Assembly: GCA_046346845.1 (NCBI GenBank)
Contig: JAXMHH010000003.1
Coordinates: forward strand, 433,615-497,614
Length of the DNA: 64,000 nucleotides
DNA from: DSSB01 sp046346845
Lineage (GTDB): Bacteria; UBA10199; DSSB01
Reading direction: 5' to 3'
This document shows, piece after piece, positions 8,119 through 16,482 of the stretch. Each line of letters begins with the position of its first letter. Position 1 is the first letter of the stretch. The notes below the pieces were generated by a model. It was not told the origin of the DNA. It made no database searches and saw nothing but the letters and a program-made list of their open reading frames with translations. The translations under genes and the position numbers were made by a program.

Positions 8119-8943
8119 TTACTTCGAGGCCTGGGCCGCGGGCGCGGTGGCCAGGGTGAATTCGCGGATCTCCGCGGTCTTGATCGGAACTACGCTCGCC
8201 TTGTTGCAGTGCTCCGCGGGGCTCTGCTTCTGGAAGGCGGTCTGCAGGATCTTCAGGGTGTCACCGTGGGCGACCAGGATGAACATCTTGCCGCCCGCGG
8301 CCTGCGATTGCTGTTCGAGATCGGCCACGGCCTGGCTGGCGCGCTCTTGCACCGCCGCCGCGCTTTCGACGCCCCATTTGGTGTGGCTGGGGTTCTTCGC
8401 GTCCACCGCCCAGACCTGATCGTAGATCTTGCCGCTGTTGCCGGCCTGGCCCTCGAACTTGCCGAAGTTACGCTCCCGCAGGCGCTCGTCCACCACGATC
8501 ACCTGGCGCAGGCCGCCTTTCTTGTATTTCTTGGGCAGGACGCCCTTGAAATTCGCGGTCACGACGTCGGCGAAGATCTCGGCGCTCTCCTTCGTGCGGC
8601 TGAAGGGAGAGGTGACGATCACGAATTTATCCTGTTTGATGTAGCCGGAAATCTTCTTCTTGTTGGCCTTCACCCACTCCGTGGTGCTGGTGATGACCTC
8701 TTCCCGACCCTTGGGCGTCAGGCCGTTCTTCGGGTCGGTGCCCGACTCCATGGTGGCGCAGATCCGCTTTTCACTGCTGGGCACGCTCTCGCCGTGGCGC
8801 AGGCCGTAATAGACCCCCGTCAGTTCATTGAGGGAGATGAGCTCGTTGCTCGGCGGGGCCTTCTTGCCGCCCGCCTGCGCGGCCGACGACACGGCCATGA
8901 ACAGGCCCAGCACGGCCAATAGAAAACGATGTCGGGGTTTCAT
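8119..8943 (-). CDS. Secreted histidine phosphatase family protein
   Basis: 274 residues with a signal peptide (about residues 1-24, ending SSAAQAGG). The catalytic motif of the phosphoglycerate-mutase-like branch is YYGLRHGES, with H50 as the phospho-acceptor. RERNFGKFEG and the second histidine in ILVAHGDTLK complete the active site. The export signal suggests a periplasmic phosphatase rather than a glycolytic mutase. A strong ribosome site (AGGAGGATACC) precedes the ATG at 8943. It lies 18 bp downstream of dapL on the same strand and is probably co-transcribed with it. Substrate unknown. Confidence 0.88.
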   Translation of the reverse strand: MKPRHRFLLAVLGLFMAVSSAAQAGGKKAPPSNELISLNELTGVYYGLRHGESVPSSEKRICATMESGTDPKNGLTPKGREEVITSTTEWVKANKKKISGYIKQDKFVIVTSPFSRTKESAEIFADVVTANFKGVLPKKYKKGGLRQVIVVDERLRERNFGKFEGQAGNSGKIYDQVWAVDAKNPSHTKWGVESAAAVQERASQAVADLEQQSQAAGGKMFILVAHGDTLKILQTAFQKQSPAEHCNKASVVPIKTAEIREFTLATAPAAQASK

Positions 8944-8961
8944 GGTATCCTCCTATGGGGA

Positions 8962-10197
8962 TTAGATTCGCAAATTTTTCTGGATGCGGGAGATCGCCGC
9001 CTCGATTTTTTCTCGGAAGCCGAAGGCGCTCAACCGGAAATATCCCTCGCCGGCGGGCCCGAAGCCCGCGCCCGGAGTGCCCACCACTTGGGCCTCGCGG
9101 AGCAGCTTGTCGAAAAACTCCCAGGAGCCGAGCCCCTCCGGCGTCTTGAGCCATAAATAGGGCGCATTCACGCCGCCAAAGACCTGCATGCCCGCCCGCG
9201 AAAGCCCCTCGCGAATCAGCCGGGCGTTGGCCAAATAATAGTCGATCTGCTCGCGGATCTGCCGCCTTCCCTCGGGCGAATAGCAGGCCTCGGCCCCGCG
9301 CTGCACGGGATAGGAAACGCCGTTGAACTTCGTGGTGTGGCGGCGGTTCCACAGGGGATTGACCGCGACCGTCTGTCCGGAGGCATCGCGGGCCCGCAAT
9401 TTTTCGGGCACGACGGTGTAGGCGCAGCGAGTGCCCGTAAAGCCGGCCGTCTTGGAGAAGCTGCGGAACTCGATGGCAACCTCCTCGGCCCCGGGGATCT
9501 CGTAGATCGAATGGGGCAGGCTCGGATCGGTGATGAAGGCCTCATAGGCGGCATCGAAGAGCAGGATCGCCTCGTTGGCGCGCGCGTAGTCCACCCACTT
9601 GCGCAAGGCCTCACGGCCCAAGACCGCGCCGGTGGGGTTGTTCGGCGAGCAAAGGTAGACGAGGTCGACGCGCTGCTTGGGCAGCTCGGGATCAAAGCCG
9701 TTCTCGGCGGTGGTCGGAAGGTAGACGATGCCCTCGTAATGCCCCGATTCTCTTAGGGCGCCGCTGCGGCCCGCCATGACATTGGTATCGACATAGACAG
9801 GGTAGACCGGATCGGTCACCGCGATCACGTTTTGGGTCGAGAAAATCTCTTGGATGTTTCCGGTGTCGCACTTGGAGCCGTCCGAGACGAAGACCTCGTT
9901 CGGCCGGAGCGAGACCCCCCGGGCCTTGAAGTCATGCTCGAGGATGGCCTCGATGAGGAAGGGATAGCCCTGCTCGGGACCGTAGCCGCGAAAGCCTTGG
10001 GGCGAGCCCATCTCGCGGACCGCCCCCTCCATCGCCTGCACCACCGCGGGGACGAGGGGCAGGACCACATCCCCGATCCCCAACCGGATGATGTCGGCCT
10101 GGGGATGGGCCTCTTGAAAGGCCTTCACCCGGCGGCCAATCTCGGGAAAGAGGTAGCCGGCCTTGAGCTTGGAATAGTGGTCGTTGATGCGCGCCAT
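8962..10197 (-). CDS. dapL: LL-diaminopimelate aminotransferase
   Basis: 411 residues, matching DapL of plants, Chlamydia and many deltaproteobacteria. It converts tetrahydrodipicolinate directly to LL-DAP with glutamate as amino donor, bypassing the acylated DapD/DapC/DapE steps. The N-terminus INDHYSKLKAGYLFPEIGRR is diagnostic. The PLP lysine is K249 in FRSFSKTAGFTGTRC, and YLCSPNNPTGAV and LFDAAYEAFI are the substrate and cofactor loops of class I aminotransferases. It sits 2.5 kb from dapB on the other strand. With lysA, dapF, dapA and dapB it gives the four-step aminotransferase route. Confidence 0.96.
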   Translation of the reverse strand: MARINDHYSKLKAGYLFPEIGRRVKAFQEAHPQADIIRLGIGDVVLPLVPAVVQAMEGAVREMGSPQGFRGYGPEQGYPFLIEAILEHDFKARGVSLRPNEVFVSDGSKCDTGNIQEIFSTQNVIAVTDPVYPVYVDTNVMAGRSGALRESGHYEGIVYLPTTAENGFDPELPKQRVDLVYLCSPNNPTGAVLGREALRKWVDYARANEAILLFDAAYEAFITDPSLPHSIYEIPGAEEVAIEFRSFSKTAGFTGTRCAYTVVPEKLRARDASGQTVAVNPLWNRRHTTKFNGVSYPVQRGAEACYSPEGRRQIREQIDYYLANARLIREGLSRAGMQVFGGVNAPYLWLKTPEGLGSWEFFDKLLREAQVVGTPGAGFGPAGEGYFRLSAFGFREKIEAAISRIQKNLRI

Positions 10198-10364
10198 AAT
10201 GGCCTTAGGGGCTAATGCGGAGCGGCCCCAGGATCAAGTGATTTTTCGGCGCCGGGAAGGCGTGGGAACGCCGCGTCAAACGGGCGGAAAACGGCTCTCC
10301 TCGCCGCCCGATTGGGTCGAATTTTGCAGTGAATCCGGTCGAAAAATATTTGCCCTCTCGCGCA

Positions 10365-10393
10365 TTGACTATTCTCCGGCAAGCCCCTAATCT
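10365..10393 (+). promoter_or_regulatory. Candidate sigma-70 promoter for folK
   Basis: TTGACT (10365-10370) and TAATCT (10388-10393) are separated by exactly 17 bp. A start about 7 bp past the -10 would fall at about 10400, two bases before the folK ATG, so the mRNA would be leaderless or nearly so. The 204 bp gap is shared with the divergent dapL. Confidence 0.45.
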
Positions 10394-10401
10394 CAAAAGA
10401 G

Positions 10402-10959
10402 ATGACGAAACACTGCGCCTACATCGGAATCGGCAGCAACCTGGGCGATCGCTTGAAGAACGTCAGCGAGGCGATCCGCCTGCTCGAAGACCATCCCTTG
10501 GTCAAGGTGAGCCGACTCTCCCACTTCTACGAGACCGAACCCCTGACCCTGAAGGGCGAAAAGCAGGGCTGGTACCTCAACTGCGTGCTGAAGCTGCGCA
10601 CCTCCCTGAACGCGGTGCGGCTCTTCCACCTCTTGCAGGAGGTGGAGACCCTATTGGGCAGGGTCCGCGGCGCGAAGTGGGCCCCGCGCGTCATCGACCT
10701 CGACCTGCTGTTCTTCGACGACGAGATCATCCGCACCAAGACCTTGGTCGTCCCGCATCCCCAGCTCCATCTCCGCCGCTTCGTGCTGGAGCCTCTCTCG
10801 GAGGTCGCCCCCAATTTCATCCACCCCATCAAGGGGCAGCCGGTCAAGGCACTGCTCAAAAACCTGGGAGACAACAAGAAGGTGGTCCCGCTTTATAAAT
10901 TCTTCCTCAGCCAGAACTCCGACGGCGTCCTGAAAACGCCCCTCCACGAACGGCTATAG
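10402..10959 (+). CDS. folK: 2-amino-4-hydroxy-6-hydroxymethyldihydropteridine diphosphokinase
   Basis: 185 residues (family 160-180). It transfers pyrophosphate from ATP to hydroxymethyl-dihydropterin in folate synthesis. The N-terminus AYIGIGSNLGDRLKNV is the classical HPPK opening, and the Mg2+-binding signature is WAPRVIDLDLLFFDDEII. VPHPQLHLRRFVLEPLSEVAP follows as expected. About 20 extra C-terminal residues continue past the domain. The stop is 5 bp before the next small gene. Confidence 0.95.
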   Translation: MTKHCAYIGIGSNLGDRLKNVSEAIRLLEDHPLVKVSRLSHFYETEPLTLKGEKQGWYLNCVLKLRTSLNAVRLFHLLQEVETLLGRVRGAKWAPRVIDLDLLFFDDEIIRTKTLVVPHPQLHLRRFVLEPLSEVAPNFIHPIKGQPVKALLKNLGDNKKVVPLYKFFLSQNSDGVLKTPLHERL

Positions 10960-10964
10960 ACCCC

Positions 10965-11237
10965 ATGCTCCGCCTCCTGATCCTAGCCCTGTTCGTGTAT
11001 TTCGTCTTGCGGCTGATCCGCCGCCTCCTGCTGCGGCCGGCATCCAAGGCCCGCGGCGGCTGGCAGGCGCCGAGCGGCGGCCCGGCCCGGCCGCCCCCCA
11101 AGGTCATCGACGAAATGAAGCCCTGCCCGGCCTGCGGCACCTTCAACCCGACGCGGCTCGCCTATGAAAAGAAGGGACTTTACTTTTGCGACCAGCGGTG
11201 CCATGAGGCCTACATTCGAGGAAAATCCCCAGCATGA
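10965..11237 (+). CDS. Small membrane-anchored zinc-ribbon protein
   Basis: 90 residues. An N-terminal membrane segment (LRLLILALFVYFVLRLIRRLLL) is followed by a Pro/Gly-rich linker and a C-terminal zinc-binding unit with CPAC at about residue 52 and CDQRC at about residue 77. The two cysteine pairs and the arrangement resemble the PP0621/DUF-type anchored Zn ribbons. Function unknown. The stop overlaps the talC start by ATGA, so it belongs to the folK-talC transcript. Confidence 0.75.
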   Translation: MLRLLILALFVYFVLRLIRRLLLRPASKARGGWQAPSGGPARPPPKVIDEMKPCPACGTFNPTRLAYEKKGLYFCDQRCHEAYIRGKSPA

Positions 11238-11878
11238 AAATTTTTATCGATACCGCCGACGTCAAAGAGATCCGCGAGGCCGCCGAAATGGGCATCCTGG
11301 ACGGCGTAACCACCAACCCCTCCTTGGTCGCCAAGAGCGGTCGAAAGTTTCGCGACGTCCTGGAAGAGATCGTCAAGCTCGTGGACGGGCCGATCAGCGC
11401 CGAGGTCGTCAGCCTCGACCACGCGGGCATGATGAAAGAGGCCCGCGACTACGCCAAGATTCATTCCAACATCGTGATCAAGCTGCCGATGCACGTGGAA
11501 GGCCTCAAGGCCCTCAAGACCTGCGTGGACGAGGGCATCAAGACCAACGTCACCCTGGTCTTCAACGCCAATCAGGCGCTTTTGGTCGGCAAGGTGGGCG
11601 CCACTTACGTCAGCCCCTTCATCGGCCGGCTCGACGACATCTCCCAGATCGGGATGGACCTGATCCGCCAAATCCGCACCATCTACGACAATTACGGGAT
11701 CCAAACCCAAATCCTAGCCGCCTCGATCCGCAACCCGATTCACTTCCTCGAGGCCGCGATGATCGGCGCCGACGTCTCGACGGTCCCTTTTTCGGTCATC
11801 AAGCAATTGACCCAACACCCGCTCACTGACATCGGCATCGAGCGCTTCCTGAAGGACTGGGAGAAGGTCCCCAAATGA
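11234..11878 (+). CDS. tal: Transaldolase / fructose-6-phosphate aldolase family
   Basis: 214 residues, the short form typical of TalC/FSA. The Schiff-base lysine is K83 in NIVIKLPM; FIDTADV and GVTTNPSL open the family barrel, and TLVFNANQALL and SPFIGRLDD follow. The short enzymes act either as transaldolase in the pentose phosphate pathway or as fructose-6-phosphate aldolase, and sequence by eye does not separate them. The split transketolase at 32.9-34.7 kb would complement a transaldolase. It overlaps both neighbours by ATGA junctions. Confidence 0.92.
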   Translation: MKIFIDTADVKEIREAAEMGILDGVTTNPSLVAKSGRKFRDVLEEIVKLVDGPISAEVVSLDHAGMMKEARDYAKIHSNIVIKLPMHVEGLKALKTCVDEGIKTNVTLVFNANQALLVGKVGATYVSPFIGRLDDISQIGMDLIRQIRTIYDNYGIQTQILAASIRNPIHFLEAAMIGADVSTVPFSVIKQLTQHPLTDIGIERFLKDWEKVPK

Positions 11879-12516
11879 CCCCGCCCTCGCCCATCGTCAC
11901 CAGCGAGACCCAAAACCTCGGCAATTCCACGATGGGCGCGGGTACCCCCTACTCCCCGACCCCCGGCCAAACCCCTTACCAACCCATGCCCCGCAAACAG
12001 GGCGGCTGCTGCGGGTGCGGCTGTTTTTCCGGCTGCCTGGCGGTGATCTTGCTTATCGTCGGGCTCGGCGTCGGTTTTTGGTATTTCGTGATCCACGATG
12101 CCCGTTACGTCCAGCACTCCGACACCCTGATCGTTTGGACCTACCGCAACGTCGTGCGCCCCAAAATCATCGAGTCTTTTTCGGCGGGGAAGACCGAGGC
12201 CGAGCGCCAGCATTTTCTCCAAATGACCGATGGGGCGGTCGACAAGTACGTTTCCCTGCCACCGGAAGAGAAGCAGGCCATCCTGGGCGAGGCCGCGACG
12301 GCCCTTTGGTACCTCTGGACCCAACAGGTGCTCCCGCCCGAGAAGATCCCGCACCTCACGCAATTTGGAGAAAGCCTAAAACAAGAGTGGGAAAAGGAAA
12401 TCCCCCTTCAAATGCCGAAGGGCATGCCCTTGACCCCCTCGTATCCGACGCCAAGCCAAGAGGCCCCGCGCCCCACGCTCCCTCAGCCTAAGCCGACTCC
12501 GCGTTTATTGAATTAG
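11875..12516 (+). CDS. Single-pass membrane protein of unknown function
   Basis: 213 residues. It has a Pro/Thr-rich cytoplasmic head (about 1-40), a cysteine cluster GGCCGCGCFSGC immediately before one membrane segment (LAVILLIVGLGVGFWYFVI, about 58-76), an external helical part of about 100 residues, and a Pro-rich C-terminal tail. The cysteine cluster before a membrane helix resembles zinc- or lipid-associated anchors, but I recognise no family. It is the last gene of the folK operon, overlapping talC by ATGA. Confidence 0.7.
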   Translation: MTPPSPIVTSETQNLGNSTMGAGTPYSPTPGQTPYQPMPRKQGGCCGCGCFSGCLAVILLIVGLGVGFWYFVIHDARYVQHSDTLIVWTYRNVVRPKIIESFSAGKTEAERQHFLQMTDGAVDKYVSLPPEEKQAILGEAATALWYLWTQQVLPPEKIPHLTQFGESLKQEWEKEIPLQMPKGMPLTPSYPTPSQEAPRPTLPQPKPTPRLLN

Positions 12517-12623
12517 GCTTTCTGCGAATCGACAAAAAATTCAGGACCTAAATCCAACGATAAGATTCACACTCACTTGCCTTTTCAAGACCCATCTCAA
12601 GACCAAAGATTCGCCCTAAGGTA

Positions 12624-12773
12624 GATCCCTAACCGCCGGGCATGCCCTCGGAACGGGTTTCGGAGGGCCCCTCACCTTGAAGCCTACGATATTAGGGGCG
12701 CTCCGACCTTTGTCCCGGCCGGCTAGAGGCCGGGACAAAAGAGTGAAGAGGGCGTGCCCAGCGGTTGGGGATC
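12624..12773 (+). repeat. Structured inverted-repeat element, copy 2
   Basis: The arms 12624-12649 and 12748-12773 pair over 26 positions with two G-U-compatible differences and one C-A mismatch, so plus-strand RNA pairs better than minus. Hairpin 1 (12656-12708) has the TT bulge (12659-12660) before CGGAG and carries ACCTTGAAGCCTACGATATT (12674-12693). Hairpin 2 has a perfect 12 bp stem (12709-12720/12728-12739) and the loop GGCTAGA. It lies between the 3' ends of convergent genes, a membrane protein on the plus strand and HU on the minus strand. The rest of the 380 bp gap (12517-12896) holds the HU terminator and, at 12781-12813, a weak GACACC/GGTGTC hairpin; nothing else seen. Confidence 0.85.
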
Positions 12774-12834
12774 GGGCAAGGACACCGAGCGCCTGCGCCA
12801 TGCCCAAGGTGTCTGGATCGCCAGCAGGGAGGGC

Positions 12835-12872
12835 AAATAAAAACCCCGCTGTAGCCAAGCTACCGCGGGGTT
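12835..12872 (-). terminator. Rho-independent terminator of the HU gene
   Basis: On the minus strand AACCCCGC-GTAGC pairs with GCTAC-GCGGGGTT (12842-12855/12859-12872, one mismatch) and is followed by TTTATTT. It ends 25 bp past the HU stop. Confidence 0.85.
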
Positions 12873-12896
12873 CTTAATTCGCTTATCCCAAACCTC

Positions 12897-13193
12897 TTAC
12901 TTCTTCTTCGAGGTACCCAGGATCGAGTCCTTCGCCGCCTTGGCGACGCGGAACTTCACCACGCGCTTCGCGGGGATCTTGATGGGCTCACCGGTCTGCG
13001 GATTGCGACCCATGCGCGCCTTGCGGTTGACCAACACCAGCTTGCCGATGCCCGGCAGGGTGAAGGTGTTCTTGGCCTCTTTGTAGGCCAGGGCGGACAA
13101 CTCGTCGAGCAAGTTGGCGGCGTCCTTCTTCTTGAGCTCGCATTTTTTGGCGAGGTGGTCGGCGATTTGAGACTTAGTCAGTGCTTTTCCCAT
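12897..13193 (-). CDS. hup: HU family nucleoid DNA-binding protein
   Basis: 98 residues, the size of HU/IHF subunits. HU binds and bends DNA without strong sequence preference as a dimer. The sequence has the N-terminal helices (ALTKSQIADHLAKK, ANLLDELSALAYKE), the saddle FTLPGIGKLVLVNRKARMGR, and the DNA-arm PQTGEPIKIPAKRVVKFRVAK with the intercalating proline. A Lys/Ser tail follows. The start is ATG 13193, with AAAGGAG a few bases upstream; a longer frame to 13247 has no family similarity. It lies in its own transcription unit with a clear terminator. Confidence 0.96.
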   Translation of the reverse strand: MGKALTKSQIADHLAKKCELKKKDAANLLDELSALAYKEAKNTFTLPGIGKLVLVNRKARMGRNPQTGEPIKIPAKRVVKFRVAKAAKDSILGTSKKK

Positions 13194-13283
13194 TGGGTTC
13201 GCTCCTTTCATTAAAAGTCGAAATCGACCTTGATGGAGTGCTTCCATAACAAGGATTCATGCGGTTGTCGAAGGATTTATTGC

Positions 13284-13321
13284 AAAAAAAGCCCATTTTT
13301 TGCGGAAAAATGCGATTTTTT
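13284..13321. other. Phased A/T tracts (probable curved DNA) upstream of HU
   Basis: Four homopolymer tracts, A7, T6, A5 and T6, have centres at about 13287, 13298, 13308 and 13318, a spacing near one helical turn. Such phasing bends DNA. It lies 90-130 bp upstream of the HU start and just past the RND gene end, so it may act in the HU promoter region. Confidence 0.5.
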
Positions 13322-13371
13322 CGGTCAAGAGGCGGGAAAGGGCCGAATAATGCAGGCTGGCGGGGCGCATT

Positions 13372-16300
13372 TTACGCCAATTCTTCCCGGCGCCGGCGAA
13401 AACGGCCGAAGGCATCGTCGAGCACGGCCAGGAACACCGGGATGAAAAGGACCAACAGGAAGGTGCCGATCGCGAGGCCCCAATCCATGGCGAAGGCCAT
13501 CGGCTGGATGAAGGGGTCGTTCCCCCCGATCCCGAAGGCAGTCGGGACGATCCCCAGGACGGTCGTGGCCGTGGTCAGGATGATGGGCCTGAGCCGGGCC
13601 TTGGAACCGCGGACGATGGCCTCCTTGAAATCGATCCCCCTCGCCTTGTCATGATTGATGAATTCCACGATCAAGAGGGCCCCGTCGACAATGACGCCGG
13701 CGAAGCCGATGATCCCCAGGACCGCCAGGAAGCCGAGGGGTTCCCCGAACAGGTAAAAGCCCACGATCACCCCCATCATCCCCATGGGGATGGTGGTCAT
13801 GATCACCAGGGGCTCCCAGAGGGAACGCAGGGTGGCCGCGATGATGATGAAGGTCAGGAACAGGGCCAGGGCCATCGCCCGGGCCAGGCTATCCAGGGAC
13901 TCTTGGGTATCCTCGTCCTCCCCGCCGTACTTGACCAGGACGCCGGGATAGTCCTTGAGCTTCGGCTTGAATTGCCCCGCCAGGGCGGCATTGACCTTGC
14001 GGGAGGTGGTCCTGGCCTCGTCGACATTGGCGGTGACGGTGATCACCCGCTTGCGGTCGTCGTGCTTGATCATCGAGAGCGCCGGCTCCACCTGGAAGGT
14101 CGCGATCTGCCGCAAGGGCACCAGGCGCCCCTCTCGATTGGAGATCAGGACCTCCTCCAGGCTGGACTTGCGCCGGCGGATCTCCTCCGGAAAACGCACC
14201 ACCACGTCGATCTCCTCGTCGCCCTGCTTGATGGTGGTGGCGACGCTCCCCTCGAAGGCGGCCCGGACCGCCGCGGCGACGTCCTGGTAGGTGAGGCCCG
14301 CCTGGGCCATCTTGGTCACGTCGACATGGGCGCGAAGCTCGGACTTGCCGGGCTCGTAGTCGCTCTTCACGTCCTCGACCCCGGGCATGGCCTTGAGGGC
14401 GGCCATGTATTCCTTCGCCAGCTTTTCCAAAACCCCGAAATCATCCCCCTTGATGCGTACCGCCACCGGCTTTCCCACCGGCGGCCCGGGCCGGACGTTG
14501 TCGAAATACACCTTTTTAAAGCCCTGGACCTTTTCCACCTCCGGGCGCAGCTGGTCGATGATCTGGTCCGCCGTGCGGTGCCGCGCCGATTCGGGGGTGA
14601 GAAAAACCCAGATCTGGCCCACGTGGGTGGCACGATTCGTGAATGGGTCGGTGGGATCGTTTTGGGTGATCCCGCCCATCGCGACGAAGTGATCGAGCTC
14701 CTCTTTGGGCAGCTTGAGAAGGATCTTTTCGATGGCCTGCATGCGCTCGGTGGTCAGCTCGACGGGGGTACCCACCTCGCCCTCCACCCTTACGAAAAAC
14801 TGCTCGATGCCCTTGGCGGGGAAGAGGATGAAGGGGATCTTCCAATAACCGAACAGGAAGGTCCCGGCCATCAGCAGGAGAAAGCCCAGGCTGACCCAGT
14901 AGCGCCGGGAGATGAGGAGGCGGATGGTCCTCTCGTAAGAGCGCAACAGCGGGGTCATCAGGCGATGGTTGGCCCCACGCTCGAACAACTTCCGCGCCTC
15001 CTCCTCGGACATCTTGTTGAGATCATAGATATGCGAAGGCAAGACGACCAAGGCCTGCAGGAGGGAGGCCACCAGGGTGATGATCACGACCAGGGGAATC
15101 TGCCGGACGAATTTGCCGAAGATGCCCGTCATGAACAGGAGGGGCGCGAAGGCGGTGATGGTGGTCAGAACGGTCGCGACCACGGACTTGGAGACCTGCT
15201 GGGTCCCTTCGACCGCCGCGACTTTCGGCGACACGCCCTCTTCCATCAGGCGGTGGACGTTCTCCGCGATGACGATGTCCTCGTCGACCAGCATGCCCGA
15301 GACCATGATCAGGCCGAACAGGCTCATCAGATTGATCGTGATGCCGAAGAAATGCATCAAGGCGAAGGTGGCCATCACCGCCGTGGGGATGCCGATCGCG
15401 GCGCTGATCGCCGTGCGCGGGGAGAGGAACAACAAGAGGGGCACAAACAGGAAGACCAGGCCGATCAGCGCGTTGTTGATCAGCACGTTCAGCCGGCGCT
15501 GCACGTAGTAAGACATGTCGTCGACGATGCCGACCTTGAGCCCGGGCGGAGCCGTGGCCTCGAATTGGGCGATGATGGATTTGACGTCGGCGACCAAGTC
15601 GATGATGTCGGCCTTTTCGCGCTTGAGCACTTGCAGGTTGATCGAGGGGGCCCCGTCGGTGCGGTTGCTGACGGTCAGCTTCTCCAGGGTCGGGACCACC
15701 TTGCCGATGTCCCGGACCCGCACCGAATACCCGGCGTCATTGCTGCGCAGGACCACGTCGAGGATCTCCTCGGGGGCGTAGTACTCGCCGGAGATCCGCA
15801 GCAAGAACTCCCGCCCTCCCTCCCGGATATCCCCTCCGGGGATGTTGATATTGGTCGCAGCCAGGGCGCGCATCACCTCGGTGAGGCTCAGCTGGTATTG
15901 CTTCATCTTGTCGGGGTCGATCTCGACGGAATACTCCGGCTCGCGATAGCCCCGACGGGTCACCCGGGCGACGTTGGGGTCGTCGAGCAGAGCCGTTTCC
16001 AGCAAGCGCGCCTGGCGCCGCAACTCGAGGTCGGGGAGGTCGCCGTAGACGGTCACCTCCAGCAGGGGGGTGTTCTTGGTGGTGAATTCCTCCACCACCG
16101 GCTTGTCCTTGAGGTCGTCCGGCAGACCCTCCGCGCGGTCCACCGCGCGCTGGATGTCATTGACCACCTTGTCCTTGTTGGCGGCGTCCGGCTCGATCAC
16201 CAGATAGATCAGCGACATGCCTTCGACGGAGGCGCTGACCATTTCCTTGAGTTCGTCCACCTCCTTGAGCTCCTTCTCGATGGGCACAGTGATCAGCTTC

Positions 16301-16482
16301 TCGATCTGGGCGGGGGTCGAGCCGGGGTAGCGGGTGCTGACCTGGACCACGTCGAAGGAAAAGTTGGGGAAGGCCTCGCGGCGGTTATTGAGCAGGGCCA
16401 TGACGCCCGCGATGATGATGAAGACGGTCAACAGGTTGACCAAGAGGCCGTTTCGCACCGACCATTCGGAGAGGGCCTTCAT
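13372..16482 (-). CDS. RND-family efflux transporter permease
   Basis: 1036 residues, the full length of an AcrB/MdtB-type inner-membrane pump. It has a first membrane helix (about 10-30), a large periplasmic porter domain, a block of six helices (about 335-490), a second porter domain, and six more helices at the C-terminus. The helix-4 motif reads GMLVDEDIVIAENVHRL, so the proton-relay pair is Asp-Glu rather than Asp-Asp. The start overlaps the stop of the TolC gene by ATGA, so the two are one operon. No membrane-fusion (adaptor) protein is encoded between or beside them, which is unusual for a tripartite pump. Substrate unknown. Confidence 0.95.
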   Translation of the reverse strand: MKALSEWSVRNGLLVNLLTVFIIIAGVMALLNNRREAFPNFSFDVVQVSTRYPGSTPAQIEKLITVPIEKELKEVDELKEMVSASVEGMSLIYLVIEPDAANKDKVVNDIQRAVDRAEGLPDDLKDKPVVEEFTTKNTPLLEVTVYGDLPDLELRRQARLLETALLDDPNVARVTRRGYREPEYSVEIDPDKMKQYQLSLTEVMRALAATNINIPGGDIREGGREFLLRISGEYYAPEEILDVVLRSNDAGYSVRVRDIGKVVPTLEKLTVSNRTDGAPSINLQVLKREKADIIDLVADVKSIIAQFEATAPPGLKVGIVDDMSYYVQRRLNVLINNALIGLVFLFVPLLLFLSPRTAISAAIGIPTAVMATFALMHFFGITINLMSLFGLIMVSGMLVDEDIVIAENVHRLMEEGVSPKVAAVEGTQQVSKSVVATVLTTITAFAPLLFMTGIFGKFVRQIPLVVIITLVASLLQALVVLPSHIYDLNKMSEEEARKLFERGANHRLMTPLLRSYERTIRLLISRRYWVSLGFLLLMAGTFLFGYWKIPFILFPAKGIEQFFVRVEGEVGTPVELTTERMQAIEKILLKLPKEELDHFVAMGGITQNDPTDPFTNRATHVGQIWVFLTPESARHRTADQIIDQLRPEVEKVQGFKKVYFDNVRPGPPVGKPVAVRIKGDDFGVLEKLAKEYMAALKAMPGVEDVKSDYEPGKSELRAHVDVTKMAQAGLTYQDVAAAVRAAFEGSVATTIKQGDEEIDVVVRFPEEIRRRKSSLEEVLISNREGRLVPLRQIATFQVEPALSMIKHDDRKRVITVTANVDEARTTSRKVNAALAGQFKPKLKDYPGVLVKYGGEDEDTQESLDSLARAMALALFLTFIIIAATLRSLWEPLVIMTTIPMGMMGVIVGFYLFGEPLGFLAVLGIIGFAGVIVDGALLIVEFINHDKARGIDFKEAIVRGSKARLRPIILTTATTVLGIVPTAFGIGGNDPFIQPMAFAMDWGLAIGTFLLVLFIPVFLAVLDDAFGRFRRRREELA

